Translations under genes and position numbers: made by a program
Shown: in pieces, positions 1 to 5,811 of the stretch
Layout: every line of letters starts with the position of its first letter
How positions within the stretch are numbered: position 1 is the first letter of the stretch
Source of the DNA: an uncultured Armatimonadota bacterium
Lineage (GTDB): Bacteria; Armatimonadota; Armatimonadia; Armatimonadales; Armatimonadaceae
Assembly (NCBI GenBank): GCA_903915615.1
Contig: CAIWTR010000470.1
Coordinates: 1 to 6,405, forward strand
Length of the DNA stretch: 6,405 nucleotides
Reading direction: 5' to 3'
Notes under the pieces: generated by a model
Seen by the model: only the letters and a program-made list of their open reading frames with translations
Told to the model about the DNA's origin: nothing
Database searches by the model: none

Positions 1-437
1 CGATTGGTCGTGAGGAAGGTATAGAACCCGAGCTCGAGCTCTGGGGATTTTCAACGAATCTCAAGCGTCTTGACACGGTGAAGCAGGTTTACCGAATGGC
101 AGGTGCGGCAGGATCAACAATGCTCCTCGACATCTATCACCTCTACAAAGGCGAGTCGGACTTGCGCGGCCTTTCTGACATACGAGCATCGGAACTGGGT
201 GTCTTCCACGTCAATGACTACCCTGAGATGCCGGCTGCTCTGATTGCGGACAAAGACCGGGTTTACCCACAGAATGGCATCGCACCCGGAGGACAGATCA
301 TCCGTCAGCTGAAAAAGTCAGGCTGGAATGGCTTCATTAGCCTTGAGCTGTTCAATCCGGAGTACGACCAGTTACCGGTTGAGTTGGTCATCCGTACGGG
401 TCTTGAAAAGACACGGGAATTGCTGAACGCCAAATAA
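1..437 (+). CDS. Sugar phosphate isomerase/epimerase, 3' end (5' truncated by window)
   Basis: The reading frame is open from base 3 to the TAA at 435-437, so only the last 144 residues are visible and the true start lies outside the window. The GTG at 78 is internal. The sequence matches the C-terminal half of a xylose-isomerase-like TIM barrel (AP endonuclease family 2 fold): LDIYHLYKG, then VFHVNDYP, then the glycine-rich GIAPGG, then FISLELFNPEY. In this family the Asp and His of LDIYH, the His of FHVND and the Glu of SLELF lie at barrel strand ends and usually bind the divalent metal; that assignment is by family analogy. Members isomerise or epimerise sugars, sugar phosphates or inositol derivatives in the cytoplasm, and the substrate cannot be predicted here. 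The gene converges on the tRNA-Gln gene, and the hairpin just after its stop may limit read-through. Confidence 0.85.
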   Translation, partial: IGREEGIEPELELWGFSTNLKRLDTVKQVYRMAGAAGSTMLLDIYHLYKGESDLRGLSDIRASELGVFHVNDYPEMPAALIADKDRVYPQNGIAPGGQIIRQLKKSGWNGFISLELFNPEYDQLPVELVIRTGLEKTRELLNAK

Positions 438-439
438 CG

Positions 440-467
440 AAAAAGCCCTCAGCGTGAGCTGAGGGCT
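440..467 (-). terminator. Rho-independent terminator of tRNA-Gln
   Basis: A perfect 10-bp stem pairs 444-453 (AGCCCTCAGC) with 458-467 around a GTGA loop. Read on the - strand it is followed by TTTTT (complement of 440-444, the last base shared with the stem). It begins 2 nt beyond the tRNA discriminator base, so it ends the tRNA transcript. On the + strand the stem lies 6 nt after the isomerase stop codon but has no T-run there, so it would be at best a weak terminator or 3' barrier for that gene. Confidence 0.85.
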
Positions 468-469
468 GA

Positions 470-540
470 TTCCCGGACAAGGATTCGAACCTCGGTTTTC
501 AGGGCCAGAACCTGACGTGCTGCCGCTGCACCATCCGGGA
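470..540 (-). tRNA. tRNA-Gln (anticodon CUG)
   Basis: The - strand folds into a complete cloverleaf. Acceptor arm TCCCGGA pairs with TCCGGGA. The D stem is GTGC/GCAC and the anticodon stem TCAGG/CCTGA holds the loop TTCTGGC, which places CTG at positions 34-36. The T arm is CGAGG-TTCGAAT-CCTTG. Anticodon CUG reads the glutamine codon CAG. The discriminator is A (complement of T470). CCA is not encoded, so it must be added by tRNA nucleotidyltransferase. The gene stands alone, with its own promoter upstream and a hairpin terminator 2 nt downstream. It is convergent with the sugar isomerase gene and divergent from the RsbW-like gene. Confidence 0.95.
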
Positions 541-550
541 GCGCGCAAGA

Positions 551-579
551 ATCCTATCGTGTGCGACTACACAAAGCAA
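551..579 (-). promoter_or_regulatory. Promoter of tRNA-Gln, sigma70-type
   Basis: The - strand carries TTGCTT (574-579) and TAGGAT (551-556) separated by exactly 17 nt, 10 nt before the mature tRNA 5' end. Transcription would start only about 3-4 nt ahead of the tRNA. The stretch between the -10 box and the tRNA contains GCGCGC, a GC-rich discriminator of the kind seen at stable-RNA promoters under stringent control. That regulatory reading is inference. Confidence 0.7.
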
Positions 580-600
580 GGATTTCCCGCCGTTAGGTTC

Positions 601-606
601 TATAAT
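601..606 (+). promoter_or_regulatory. Candidate -10 box for the RsbW-like gene
   Basis: TATAAT matches the sigma70 -10 consensus exactly and lies 30 nt before the ATG at 637, in the short divergent gap with the tRNA promoter. No good -35 hexamer is visible 16-18 nt upstream and there is no extended TGn motif. The promoter may therefore be weak, activator-dependent or only a chance match. Confidence 0.5.
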
Positions 607-636
607 GTCGGTGATGCCTATGGAGCATCTTTCACT

Positions 637-1032
637 ATGGCGGACATCAATCTGTTTACTATCGAACTGTCAGGACGCAGCGAACACGTCAGTGCCGTGC
701 GGCGCGCGATGCGTATTCTGGCGAAGGAAGAGGGTCTCTCCCCAGATGCTGGAGATGACTTGTGTCTTGCCGTCGGTGAAGCCTGTGCCAACGCCGTTGA
801 GCATGGCGAACAGGATTGTCGTATTCATGTTCGGGCGCGCAGAAGCGGTCGAGATATTGTCATCGATGTGGACAGCGCTGGAGAGTACAGCCCTTCGTCG
901 GTGGCGACAATGCCTGAAACGGATGCGGAAGGCGGCCGTGGTCGGGCACTCATGCATGCGTTAACCGACAGAGTCGAGTACATCACGCAGGCTGGTCGGA
1001 CAATTGTGCGTTTGGTGAAGCGGATATTCTAA
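637..1032 (+). CDS. RsbW-like ATP-binding protein (GHKL fold, anti-sigma/serine kinase type)
   Basis: This 131-residue protein is the size of a stand-alone RsbW/SpoIIAB-type ATPase domain (HATPase_c_2). The N box is visible as E48-A-C-A-N52-A-V-E-H56, where Glu and Asn normally coordinate Mg-ATP. A diverged G1 box DSAGEY (79-84) follows, then a G2 box GGRGRALMHAL (99-109). Such proteins bind a sigma factor and phosphorylate a STAS-domain antagonist in partner-switching pathways. No STAS, PP2C phosphatase or sigma gene is in the window, so its partner is unknown. The frame is open back to 517, but that stretch overlaps the tRNA and its promoter. ATG637 begins the fold correctly and has GGAG at 622-625, 11 nt upstream. 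The G1 box lacks the usual D-x-G-x-G spacing, so kinase activity is not certain. Confidence 0.82.
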   Translation: MADINLFTIELSGRSEHVSAVRRAMRILAKEEGLSPDAGDDLCLAVGEACANAVEHGEQDCRIHVRARRSGRDIVIDVDSAGEYSPSSVATMPETDAEGGRGRALMHALTDRVEYITQAGRTIVRLVKRIF

Positions 1033-1077
1033 TGTCCGCCAGCGGGATGTCCGATAGTATTTGATAAATCAGGCAGT

Positions 1078-1097
1078 CGGGAACATACGGGAACATA
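1078..1097 (+). repeat. Two-copy 10-bp tandem repeat before the DUF2231-like gene
   Basis: CGGGAACATA occurs twice in tandem (1078-1087 and 1088-1097), ending one base before the ATG at 1099. The second copy supplies a GGGA 6 nt from the start codon, so the repeat forms the ribosome-binding region. No further copies were seen in the window. Confidence 0.8.
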
Positions 1098-1098
1098 G

Positions 1099-1518
1099 AT
1101 GGAAGAAGATCCTCTCAAAATTTGGCAGCACATCCATGGAGCATCTGTCCATTTCCCTCTTGCGATGGCAGTTGCTGCACTTGTCGCCCGCATCGCCCCC
1201 ACCCGCATTCTCGCAGAGCATCGTGAGAGCTTCATCCGCCTTTGTGTCATTGCAGGCGCATTGATTAGTATCCCTGCTGTGTGTAGCGGCCTTGCCGCCA
1301 TGAATGGTTGGTTTGGTATCGAACCGTGGTCTGCTGGTCGCCTTGTTGGGCACCGGAACAGTGGACTGATTGGTAGCATTCTCCTCATCATGCTTGCACA
1401 GCTGCAAGTGATTGTAAAAGAGCCGCCACGCTGGCTTACCACACTCATCCTGCTCGTAAGTGCCCTAGCCATGGGTTATGCCGGGTTCCTCGGCGGCTAC
1501 GTCGCGCGAGGGTACTAA
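1099..1518 (+). CDS. DUF2231-like four-helix inner-membrane protein
   Basis: This 139-residue integral membrane protein has four predicted helices at about residues 16-33, 46-67, 88-106 and 112-134. The N-terminal HIHGASVHFPLA motif, with three histidines (H11, H13, H18) and VHFP at the entry of helix 1, is the hallmark of the DUF2231 group. Another conserved-looking histidine (H85) precedes helix 3, and a LGG motif sits near the end. The biochemical role of DUF2231 is not established; the histidines suggest metal or haem contact, but that is speculation. The ATG at 1099 is preceded by GGGA 6 nt upstream within a 10-bp tandem repeat. The gene follows the RsbW-like gene by 66 nt and precedes the next membrane-anchored protein by 4 nt, so the last two are almost certainly co-transcribed. 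Confidence 0.8.
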   Translation: MEEDPLKIWQHIHGASVHFPLAMAVAALVARIAPTRILAEHRESFIRLCVIAGALISIPAVCSGLAAMNGWFGIEPWSAGRLVGHRNSGLIGSILLIMLAQLQVIVKEPPRWLTTLILLVSALAMGYAGFLGGYVARGY

Positions 1519-1522
1519 TCCC

Positions 1523-2011
1523 GTGGATTGGCATCGAAAGCCAATCTTCCTCGTCGCAGGTATCGGACTTTTGCTACTCGGTGCCGTCGTTGCGACGCGC
1601 AAACCCCCTCCTCCCCCAAGGTCGCTTGTCGAACAGCAGGCGGTTTCGCTGGTACGCGCGTTTAACCAAGCAGATAACCGAGGTCTGTTGAACACGGTTT
1701 CCCCAGACTTTGTTGCCGGTGGTTGGACGAAGCCTCGGCTACAGCTTGCGCTTATGCGATGGAAGCGTCAAGGAATACAAGCCACCCTGCAGCCGGTAAG
1801 CGTCACGGCATCGGGGACCAATGAATACACGGTAATTGCGAACCTTCAAGCCCGCGACACGCGTACTCAGGAAGGTGTCTGGTCAGCTCCAGAGACATCA
1901 ATGGTGTTCCGTCTGGAACGCCCCACACCCGACATCCCATTTCTGCCAGGCACGTGGCGGGTCGTTTCAATATCAGGTGCATCGCTTCCAGATGCATCCG
2001 TGTCCGAGTAA
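1523..2011 (+). CDS. Membrane-anchored protein of unknown function
   Basis: This 162-residue protein is not assigned to a family with confidence. The start chosen is GTG1523, because GAGGGT at 1508-1513 lies 9 nt upstream and the previous gene stops at 1518. An in-frame ATG at 1478 would add 15 residues but overlap the previous gene by 41 nt. From GTG the layout is clear: a short basic cytoplasmic tip (DWHRK), one helix at about residues 8-24, a PPPPP hinge at 28-32, then a soluble domain of about 125 residues outside the membrane. That domain starts with an amphipathic helix (SLVEQQAVSLVRAFNQADN) and ends with strands such as TYRVV-like GTWRVVSISG, a layout reminiscent of NTF2-like folds; this is only a structural guess. 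It probably works with the adjacent DUF2231-like protein. Confidence 0.78.
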   Translation: MDWHRKPIFLVAGIGLLLLGAVVATRKPPPPPRSLVEQQAVSLVRAFNQADNRGLLNTVSPDFVAGGWTKPRLQLALMRWKRQGIQATLQPVSVTASGTNEYTVIANLQARDTRTQEGVWSAPETSMVFRLERPTPDIPFLPGTWRVVSISGASLPDASVSE

Positions 2012-2013
2012 AG

Positions 2014-2049
2014 AAAAACACCGTGATGCGAAGCATCACGGTGCGTTTT
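2014..2049. terminator. Bidirectional Rho-independent terminator
   Basis: An 11-bp perfect stem pairs 2019-2029 (CACCGTGATGC) with 2033-2043 around a GAA loop. On the + strand it is followed by CGTTTT (2044-2049) and ends the RsbW-like/DUF2231/anchored-protein group. On the - strand it is followed by GTTTTT-like sequence (complement of 2014-2018) and ends the transcript that includes the acidic-tail gene. It lies between the two convergent stop codons. Confidence 0.88.
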
Positions 2050-2069
2050 CAAGAGTCTAGCTGACTAGC

Positions 2070-2390
2070 CTATTCTTCGTCGGTGTCATCTTCAAGGAGC
2101 GACACGACATCGACTTCGCCATCGACTCCATCAACATCTTCGCCTGCTTCTTCTTCATCCTGAAGCTCATCAAGGCTGATGTCGCCTTCTTCTTCATCAA
2201 CAGGCTTGACGACAGGCTCATCTGGAGGCAGGACATCCGCATGGACATCCGTGGTCTTTCGGCCCTTGTCTGATACAAAACGGACTTTGACCTCCGAATA
2301 CCAACCCGGGACATTCTGCATCGGTTCATTGGTGACTGAGCAGCGGACGACCTTTACGACGCCCTCTTCGATAGAGACTTCCTTAGCCAT
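2070..2390 (-). CDS. Unknown small protein with highly acidic C-terminal tail
   Basis: This 106-residue protein belongs to no family I recognise. Residues 1-55 look like a compact beta-rich domain: GVVKVVRCSVTNEP, then the aromatic NVPGWYSEVKVRFVS, with a single cysteine at 17. Residues 56-106 are a low-complexity acidic tail with 25 Asp/Glu in 51 positions and one lysine, likely disordered. The tail contains two DEEE blocks 13 residues apart. No signal peptide or helix is evident, so it should be cytoplasmic. Its ATG overlaps the TAA of the upstream membrane-protein gene by one base (TAATG), which implies translational coupling, with AAGGAAAG further upstream as ribosome-binding site. The pair ends at the bidirectional terminator. 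A role binding basic partners or nucleic-acid-binding proteins would fit the tail, but is only inference. Confidence 0.75.
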   Translation of the reverse strand: MAKEVSIEEGVVKVVRCSVTNEPMQNVPGWYSEVKVRFVSDKGRKTTDVHADVLPPDEPVVKPVDEEEGDISLDELQDEEEAGEDVDGVDGEVDVVSLLEDDTDEE

Positions 2391-2665
2391 TATCCATTCT
2401 TTCCTTCAGCAGATTCTTGAGTCGACACGACTGCTTTACTCTGCACTTTTGCTTTGTCTGGAAGCACCGGTGTTGGTGTCAACCACGCATTGATGAACAT
2501 CAAGCCCCCGGTTACCACATACAACGCTGACTCATAGCCTAGCGCTGGTCGGCCCGGATCGAACACAAACTTGCCTTTGAATACAAATCCACAAATCCCA
2601 AGCCCCAGCATGAGGATGCCAAGAATATTGAATGAGTTCCACCAGCGGACTTTTATGTTCTGCAT
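2390..2665 (-). CDS. Small two-helix membrane protein, unknown function
   Basis: The predicted product has 91 residues. Two hydrophobic helices lie at about residues 12-29 (FNILGILMLGLGICGFVF) and 45-62 (ESALYVVTGGLMFINAWL). They are joined by a short loop GKFVFDPGRPALGY and followed by a polar tail of about 28 residues. The basic N-tip (KVRWW) suggests both ends face the cytoplasm. ATG2665 is preferred because GGGA lies about 9 nt upstream. An in-frame GTG at 2695 would add 10 residues (101 in total) but has no ribosome-binding site and sits inside a GCTACC/GGTAGC hairpin. The gene starts 92 bp after the argH stop codon, without a convincing terminator or promoter between, so it may be the distal part of the arginine operon. 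It overlaps the acidic-tail gene by 1 nt. No family is recognised. Confidence 0.72.
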   Translation of the reverse strand: MQNIKVRWWNSFNILGILMLGLGICGFVFKGKFVFDPGRPALGYESALYVVTGGLMFINAWLTPTPVLPDKAKVQSKAVVSTQESAEGKNG

Positions 2666-2687
2666 ACTAGATATCCCAACTGACGAT

Positions 2688-2702
2688 GCTACCACGGGTA
2701 GC
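2688..2702. other. Short hairpin between argH and the downstream gene pair
   Basis: GCTACC at 2688-2693 pairs perfectly with GGTAGC at 2697-2702 around an ACG loop. On the + strand it is followed by AGGTTTTTG, but no + strand gene ends here. On the - strand it would form in the leader of the two-helix membrane protein mRNA, with no T-run. Its role, if any, is unclear; a 5' processing or stability element is one option. Confidence 0.4.
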
Positions 2703-2757
2703 AGGTTTTTGTAGCACTGAACCTGTCTACGTGCATTAACTGCTTGGCTGTTCCCGC

Positions 2758-4134
2758 TTAGAGACCCAATGCAATCCGTGCTTGGACGAGCTGATGATCT
2801 ATGCTTGTGCGTGCGGTTCCACCATAAGATGTCCGCGCATTGGCACTTGCCGTGGGCGTAATCGCATCGAGGGCACGCGCAGTAAAGCGAACATCATATT
2901 GTTGTAAATCAGCCAAGGTCAGATCTTCCAAGCCAACTCCAGCCTCGATGCTGCCGCGGACGACCCGGCCAACAATCTCATGCGCTTCGCGGAACGGGAC
3001 ACCATCAACGGCAAGAGCATCGGCCAAATCCGTTGCAGTCGAAAAATCGCCATGCATGGATGCAAGCATTCTGTCCTTCTTAAACTTTGCATCGGAGAGC
3101 ATTCGCTGCATTAGAGTGACACATAGCTCTGTCGTCTCAACAGCATCGAACAGAGGCTCTTTATCTTCCTGTAGGTCTTTGTTGTAAGCGAGCACAAGGC
3201 CCTTCATCAGCGTGAGAAGCGTAACGAGGTCTCCATAAACCCGCCCACTCTTTCCACGGATGAGCTCAGCAACATCAGGGTTCTTCTTTTGCGGCATGAT
3301 GCTCGAGCCCGTTGTTACGGCATCCGAGAGCTCTATAAACCCAAACTCAGGGGACATCCAAAGGACGATCTCTTCAGCAAACCGGGACAAGTGCATCATC
3401 GTGATGCTGCAGGCTGCGGTGACTTCGATTGCAAAGTCACGGTCCCCAACGGCATCCAGTGAATTCTCGATGACGCCATCGAAGCCGAGCTCCACCGCGA
3501 CCATATGACGGTTCAACGGATACGGTGTCCCAGCGAGAGCACCTGCGCCAAGGGGAAGCAGGTTCATTCTGGTACGCGCATCCACGATGCGCGATTCATC
3601 ACGGCCAAGCATCCAGAAGTACGCCAAGAGGTGATGTGCCAGATAGACGGGCTGTGCGTGCTGATGGTGGGTCCGTCCAGGAAGGATGGCATCCGGGTTG
3701 GCATCCGCCAGCTCGACCAGTTGCATACGAAGTCCATGCAGTGCCAGTTTCAGTGTGTCGCAACGACCACGAAGCCACAAGCGAATATCAGTAGCAACTT
3801 GGTCATTACGGCTGCGGCCCGTATGGAGTTTTCCAGCGACTGCCGGTCCAAGGCGTTCACGCAAGAGCTGTTCCACCGCAGAGTGGATATCTTCGGCATC
3901 CGGAGGAAGCTCGGCTGTTCCAGCATCGATGTCATCACGTAGGGCAACGAGGCCAGCAACCAGCGCATCGGCATCGGCGGCAGGGATGATTCCCTGAACA
4001 CCGAGCATCCGAGCATGTGCAATCGAGCCTGTGATGTCTTCGCGCCACATCTTGCGGTCAAATGGCAACGATTGATTGAACTGCCAGACAAGTGCATCTG
4101 TTGGTGTGTCGAACCTTCCACCCCAGAGTGCCAT
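2758..4134 (-). CDS. argH: Argininosuccinate lyase
   Basis: ArgH cleaves argininosuccinate to arginine and fumarate, the last step of arginine biosynthesis, as a cytoplasmic homotetramer of the fumarase/aspartase superfamily. At 458 residues it is full length for the family. The start MALWGGRF is the classical N-terminus. The three conserved active-site regions are present: TGRSRNDQ (105-112), GRTHHQHAQP (153-162, with the family catalytic-type His at 156) and the superfamily signature GSSIMPQKKNPD (276-287) carrying the catalytic serine loop. The second region reads GRTHHQHAQP where many ArgH proteins have GYTHLQxAQP; the catalytic TH and Q are kept. The ATG overlaps the TAA of the upstream 85-residue gene by one base, and GGAG lies about 11 nt before it inside that gene. 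Expression is therefore probably coupled to argG through the small gene. Confidence 0.97.
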   Translation of the reverse strand: MALWGGRFDTPTDALVWQFNQSLPFDRKMWREDITGSIAHARMLGVQGIIPAADADALVAGLVALRDDIDAGTAELPPDAEDIHSAVEQLLRERLGPAVAGKLHTGRSRNDQVATDIRLWLRGRCDTLKLALHGLRMQLVELADANPDAILPGRTHHQHAQPVYLAHHLLAYFWMLGRDESRIVDARTRMNLLPLGAGALAGTPYPLNRHMVAVELGFDGVIENSLDAVGDRDFAIEVTAACSITMMHLSRFAEEIVLWMSPEFGFIELSDAVTTGSSIMPQKKNPDVAELIRGKSGRVYGDLVTLLTLMKGLVLAYNKDLQEDKEPLFDAVETTELCVTLMQRMLSDAKFKKDRMLASMHGDFSTATDLADALAVDGVPFREAHEIVGRVVRGSIEAGVGLEDLTLADLQQYDVRFTARALDAITPTASANARTSYGGTARTSIDHQLVQARIALGL

Positions 4135-4391
4135 TAGATTGCGGCTCCGTTTAGATGCGTTGGTGCCTTTAGTACAACCACCAAGTCAGCTCCAGCCAGC
4201 GTCTCGTAGACCTCGCCGCCCTCTTCATATTGATCAACGTAGGCATCGCCTGGGTTGATAGCAACAACGGTCCAGCCTTGACCAATCTTAAAATTGACTT
4301 CCTCGGTTCCAAAGAAGGTAAGCGTCTCATCTTCAACGCGCAGACCGACTCTTACTTCCGGGGCTGTTCCACCTGACTTATTTGCACTCAT
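4134..4391 (-). CDS. Unknown 85-residue protein between argG and argH
   Basis: No family is recognised. The 85 residues begin with a polar, probably flexible tip (MSANKSGGTA). A compact, strand-rich domain follows: VRVGLRVEDETLTFF, VNFKIGQGWTVVAINPGDAYV, then an acidic loop DQYEEGGEVYE and the hydrophobic strand ADLVVVLKAP. There is no signal peptide, membrane helix or cysteine, so a small cytoplasmic protein is expected. The start ATG shares four bases with the argG stop (ATGA), with AGGAAAG 9 nt upstream. The stop shares one base with the argH start (TAATG). Such double overlap argues that this is a real gene translated in step with both arginine enzymes. A regulatory, scaffolding or accessory role in arginine synthesis is a reasonable inference, but nothing in the sequence shows activity. 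Confidence 0.78.
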   Translation of the reverse strand: MSANKSGGTAPEVRVGLRVEDETLTFFGTEEVNFKIGQGWTVVAINPGDAYVDQYEEGGEVYETLAGADLVVVLKAPTHLNGAAI

Positions 4392-5734
4392 GACTGTCCA
4401 CTTTCCTGATCACCGAGCAGTGCCCGGATGCCATCGGCTGGCAACGCCCCCAGTTGGGAATATACGGCTAACTTTTGCCGTGAATCTGCGATGTCAAGGT
4501 TTCGCATTTGCAGCTGACCAATACGGTCCAGCGGGCTAAATGGTGCATCCTCGACCTTTTCCATACTGAGGCGCTCTGGCTGATAGGTCAGCTCAGGGCC
4601 GGTTGTGTCCAGGATGGAGTAGTCATCACCGCGGCGCAGCTCAAGGACGACCGTTCCGGTCACCGCGCGGCCAATCCATTTTGTGATGGTGTCGCGGAGC
4701 ATCAGTGCCTGTGGGTCAAACCAGCGCCCTTCGTAGAGCAAGCGTCCGAGCTTTCGTCCAAGCGTTCGGTAGTTATCAATCGTGGACTCATTGTGAATGG
4801 CCGCGACGAGGCGCTCATAGGCTGCGTGGAGCAATGCCATTCCAGGCGCTTCATAGATTCCACGGCTCTTGGCCTCGATAATACGATTCTCGATCTGGTC
4901 ACATGTTCCGATGCCATGGCGGCCACCGATACGGTTAGCCTCTTCCACGAGGTCAACGGCACTAGCAAACGTCTTGCCATTGATCTCTGTCGGGAAGCCT
5001 TCAACAAATGTGATCGAAACTGTTTCGGCTGGGACATCCACGGATGCATCCCAGAACTTTACACCCATGATCGGCTCAACAATGTTGAGGCCATTCTGGA
5101 GAAATTCAAGGTCTTTGGCTTCGTGCGTCGCACCCCAAATGTTAGAGTCCGTCGAGTAGGCTTTGTCGGCGCTATCGCGGTATGGATAGCCATGGGATGT
5201 CAGCCATTCAGACATTTCCTTACGACCACCGAGCTCATTGACAAATGTCTCATCCAGCCAAGGCTTGTAAATGCGCAGTGAAGGATTGGCCATGAGACCG
5301 TAGCGATAGAAACGCTCGATGTCGTTGCCTTTGTAAGTGGAGCCATCTCCCCAAACTTCAACACCATCTGCACGCATCGCCTGCACCAAAACCGTACCGG
5401 TCACAGCACGGCCGATTGGCGTCGTGTTGTAGTACTTCTTGCCACCTGATTCGATATGGAATGCACCACAAATCAGCGCAGCAAGGCCTTCAGCAACCAG
5501 CGGTTCACGGCAGTCGACAAGACGCGCTTGCTCGGCTCCGTATTCCATTGCCCGACGCGTGATGTCGTCGTAGTCTTTTTCATCTGGTTGGCCGAGGTTT
5601 GCCGTATAAGCAAACGGGATTGCGCCCTTGTCACGCATCCACGCGATTGCTGCGGATGTGTCCAGACCACCAGAAAATGCGAGTCCCACCTTGTCGCCGA
5701 TGGGGAGCGAAAGAAGTATCTTGCCGCTAGTCAT
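4388..5734 (-). CDS. argG: Argininosuccinate synthase, long E. coli-like type
   Basis: ArgG joins citrulline and aspartate with ATP to give argininosuccinate, AMP and pyrophosphate; it is cytoplasmic and normally tetrameric. At 448 residues it matches the long E. coli-type enzyme (about 447) rather than the roughly 400-residue type common in most bacteria. SGGLDTS at 21-27 is the ATP pyrophosphatase P-loop. TANLGQPDEKDYD, STYKGNDIERFYRYG, AYSTDSNIWGATHEAKDLE and EAKSRGIYEAPGMA are further blocks shared with that type. The frame is open upstream to 5896, but those 54 residues resemble no ArgG and run through the divergent promoter region. ATG5734 begins exactly where known proteins begin. No Shine-Dalgarno is visible; a TACAAT box ends 9 nt before the ATG, so the mRNA may have almost no leader. 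It is the first gene of the argG-orf-argH unit. Confidence 0.97.
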   Translation of the reverse strand: MTSGKILLSLPIGDKVGLAFSGGLDTSAAIAWMRDKGAIPFAYTANLGQPDEKDYDDITRRAMEYGAEQARLVDCREPLVAEGLAALICGAFHIESGGKKYYNTTPIGRAVTGTVLVQAMRADGVEVWGDGSTYKGNDIERFYRYGLMANPSLRIYKPWLDETFVNELGGRKEMSEWLTSHGYPYRDSADKAYSTDSNIWGATHEAKDLEFLQNGLNIVEPIMGVKFWDASVDVPAETVSITFVEGFPTEINGKTFASAVDLVEEANRIGGRHGIGTCDQIENRIIEAKSRGIYEAPGMALLHAAYERLVAAIHNESTIDNYRTLGRKLGRLLYEGRWFDPQALMLRDTITKWIGRAVTGTVVLELRRGDDYSILDTTGPELTYQPERLSMEKVEDAPFSPLDRIGQLQMRNLDIADSRQKLAVYSQLGALPADGIRALLGDQESGQS

Positions 5735-5743
5735 GCCGGGGGC

Positions 5744-5749
5744 ATTGTA
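5744..5749 (-). promoter_or_regulatory. Candidate -10 box for argG
   Basis: TACAAT on the - strand lies 9 nt before the argG ATG. Initiation 6-7 nt downstream would give a leader of only 2-3 nt. The -35 region is poor. No clear ArgR operator (ARG box) was seen between argG and the divergent acetyltransferase gene. Confidence 0.45.
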
Positions 5750-5800
5750 TCGCTTGGGCGGGTCGATGAGCGTGATACGAGTGGGACGAAACGCAGTTGG

Positions 5801-5806
5801 TAGAAT
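5801..5806 (+). promoter_or_regulatory. Candidate -10 box for the GNAT gene (leaderless)
   Basis: TAGAAT lies 5 nt before the ATG at 5812. At this distance transcription would start at or next to the start codon, as in leaderless genes of Deinococcus and actinobacteria. No Shine-Dalgarno is present, which agrees. The -35 region is weak. Confidence 0.45.
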
Positions 5807-5811
5807 CGTGT

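Noticed and set aside
517..636. 40-residue N-terminal extension of the RsbW-like gene
   Set aside because: It overlaps the tRNA-Gln gene and both divergent promoters; ATG637 starts the fold and has a ribosome-binding site.
1029..1472. 147-codon and 112-codon - strand frames opposite the DUF2231-like gene
   Set aside because: They are antisense to a gene with clear membrane helices and family motif, and show no domain of their own.
1478..1522. ATG1478 as start of the anchored protein
   Set aside because: It would overlap the upstream gene by 41 nt and place a polar stretch before the anchor, while GTG1523 has GAGGGT 9 nt upstream. It is still possible.
4508..5281. 257-codon open frame on the + strand opposite argG
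   Set aside because: It lies entirely antisense to a well conserved argG, has no recognisable domain or ribosome-binding site, and is best explained as a shadow of argG codon use.
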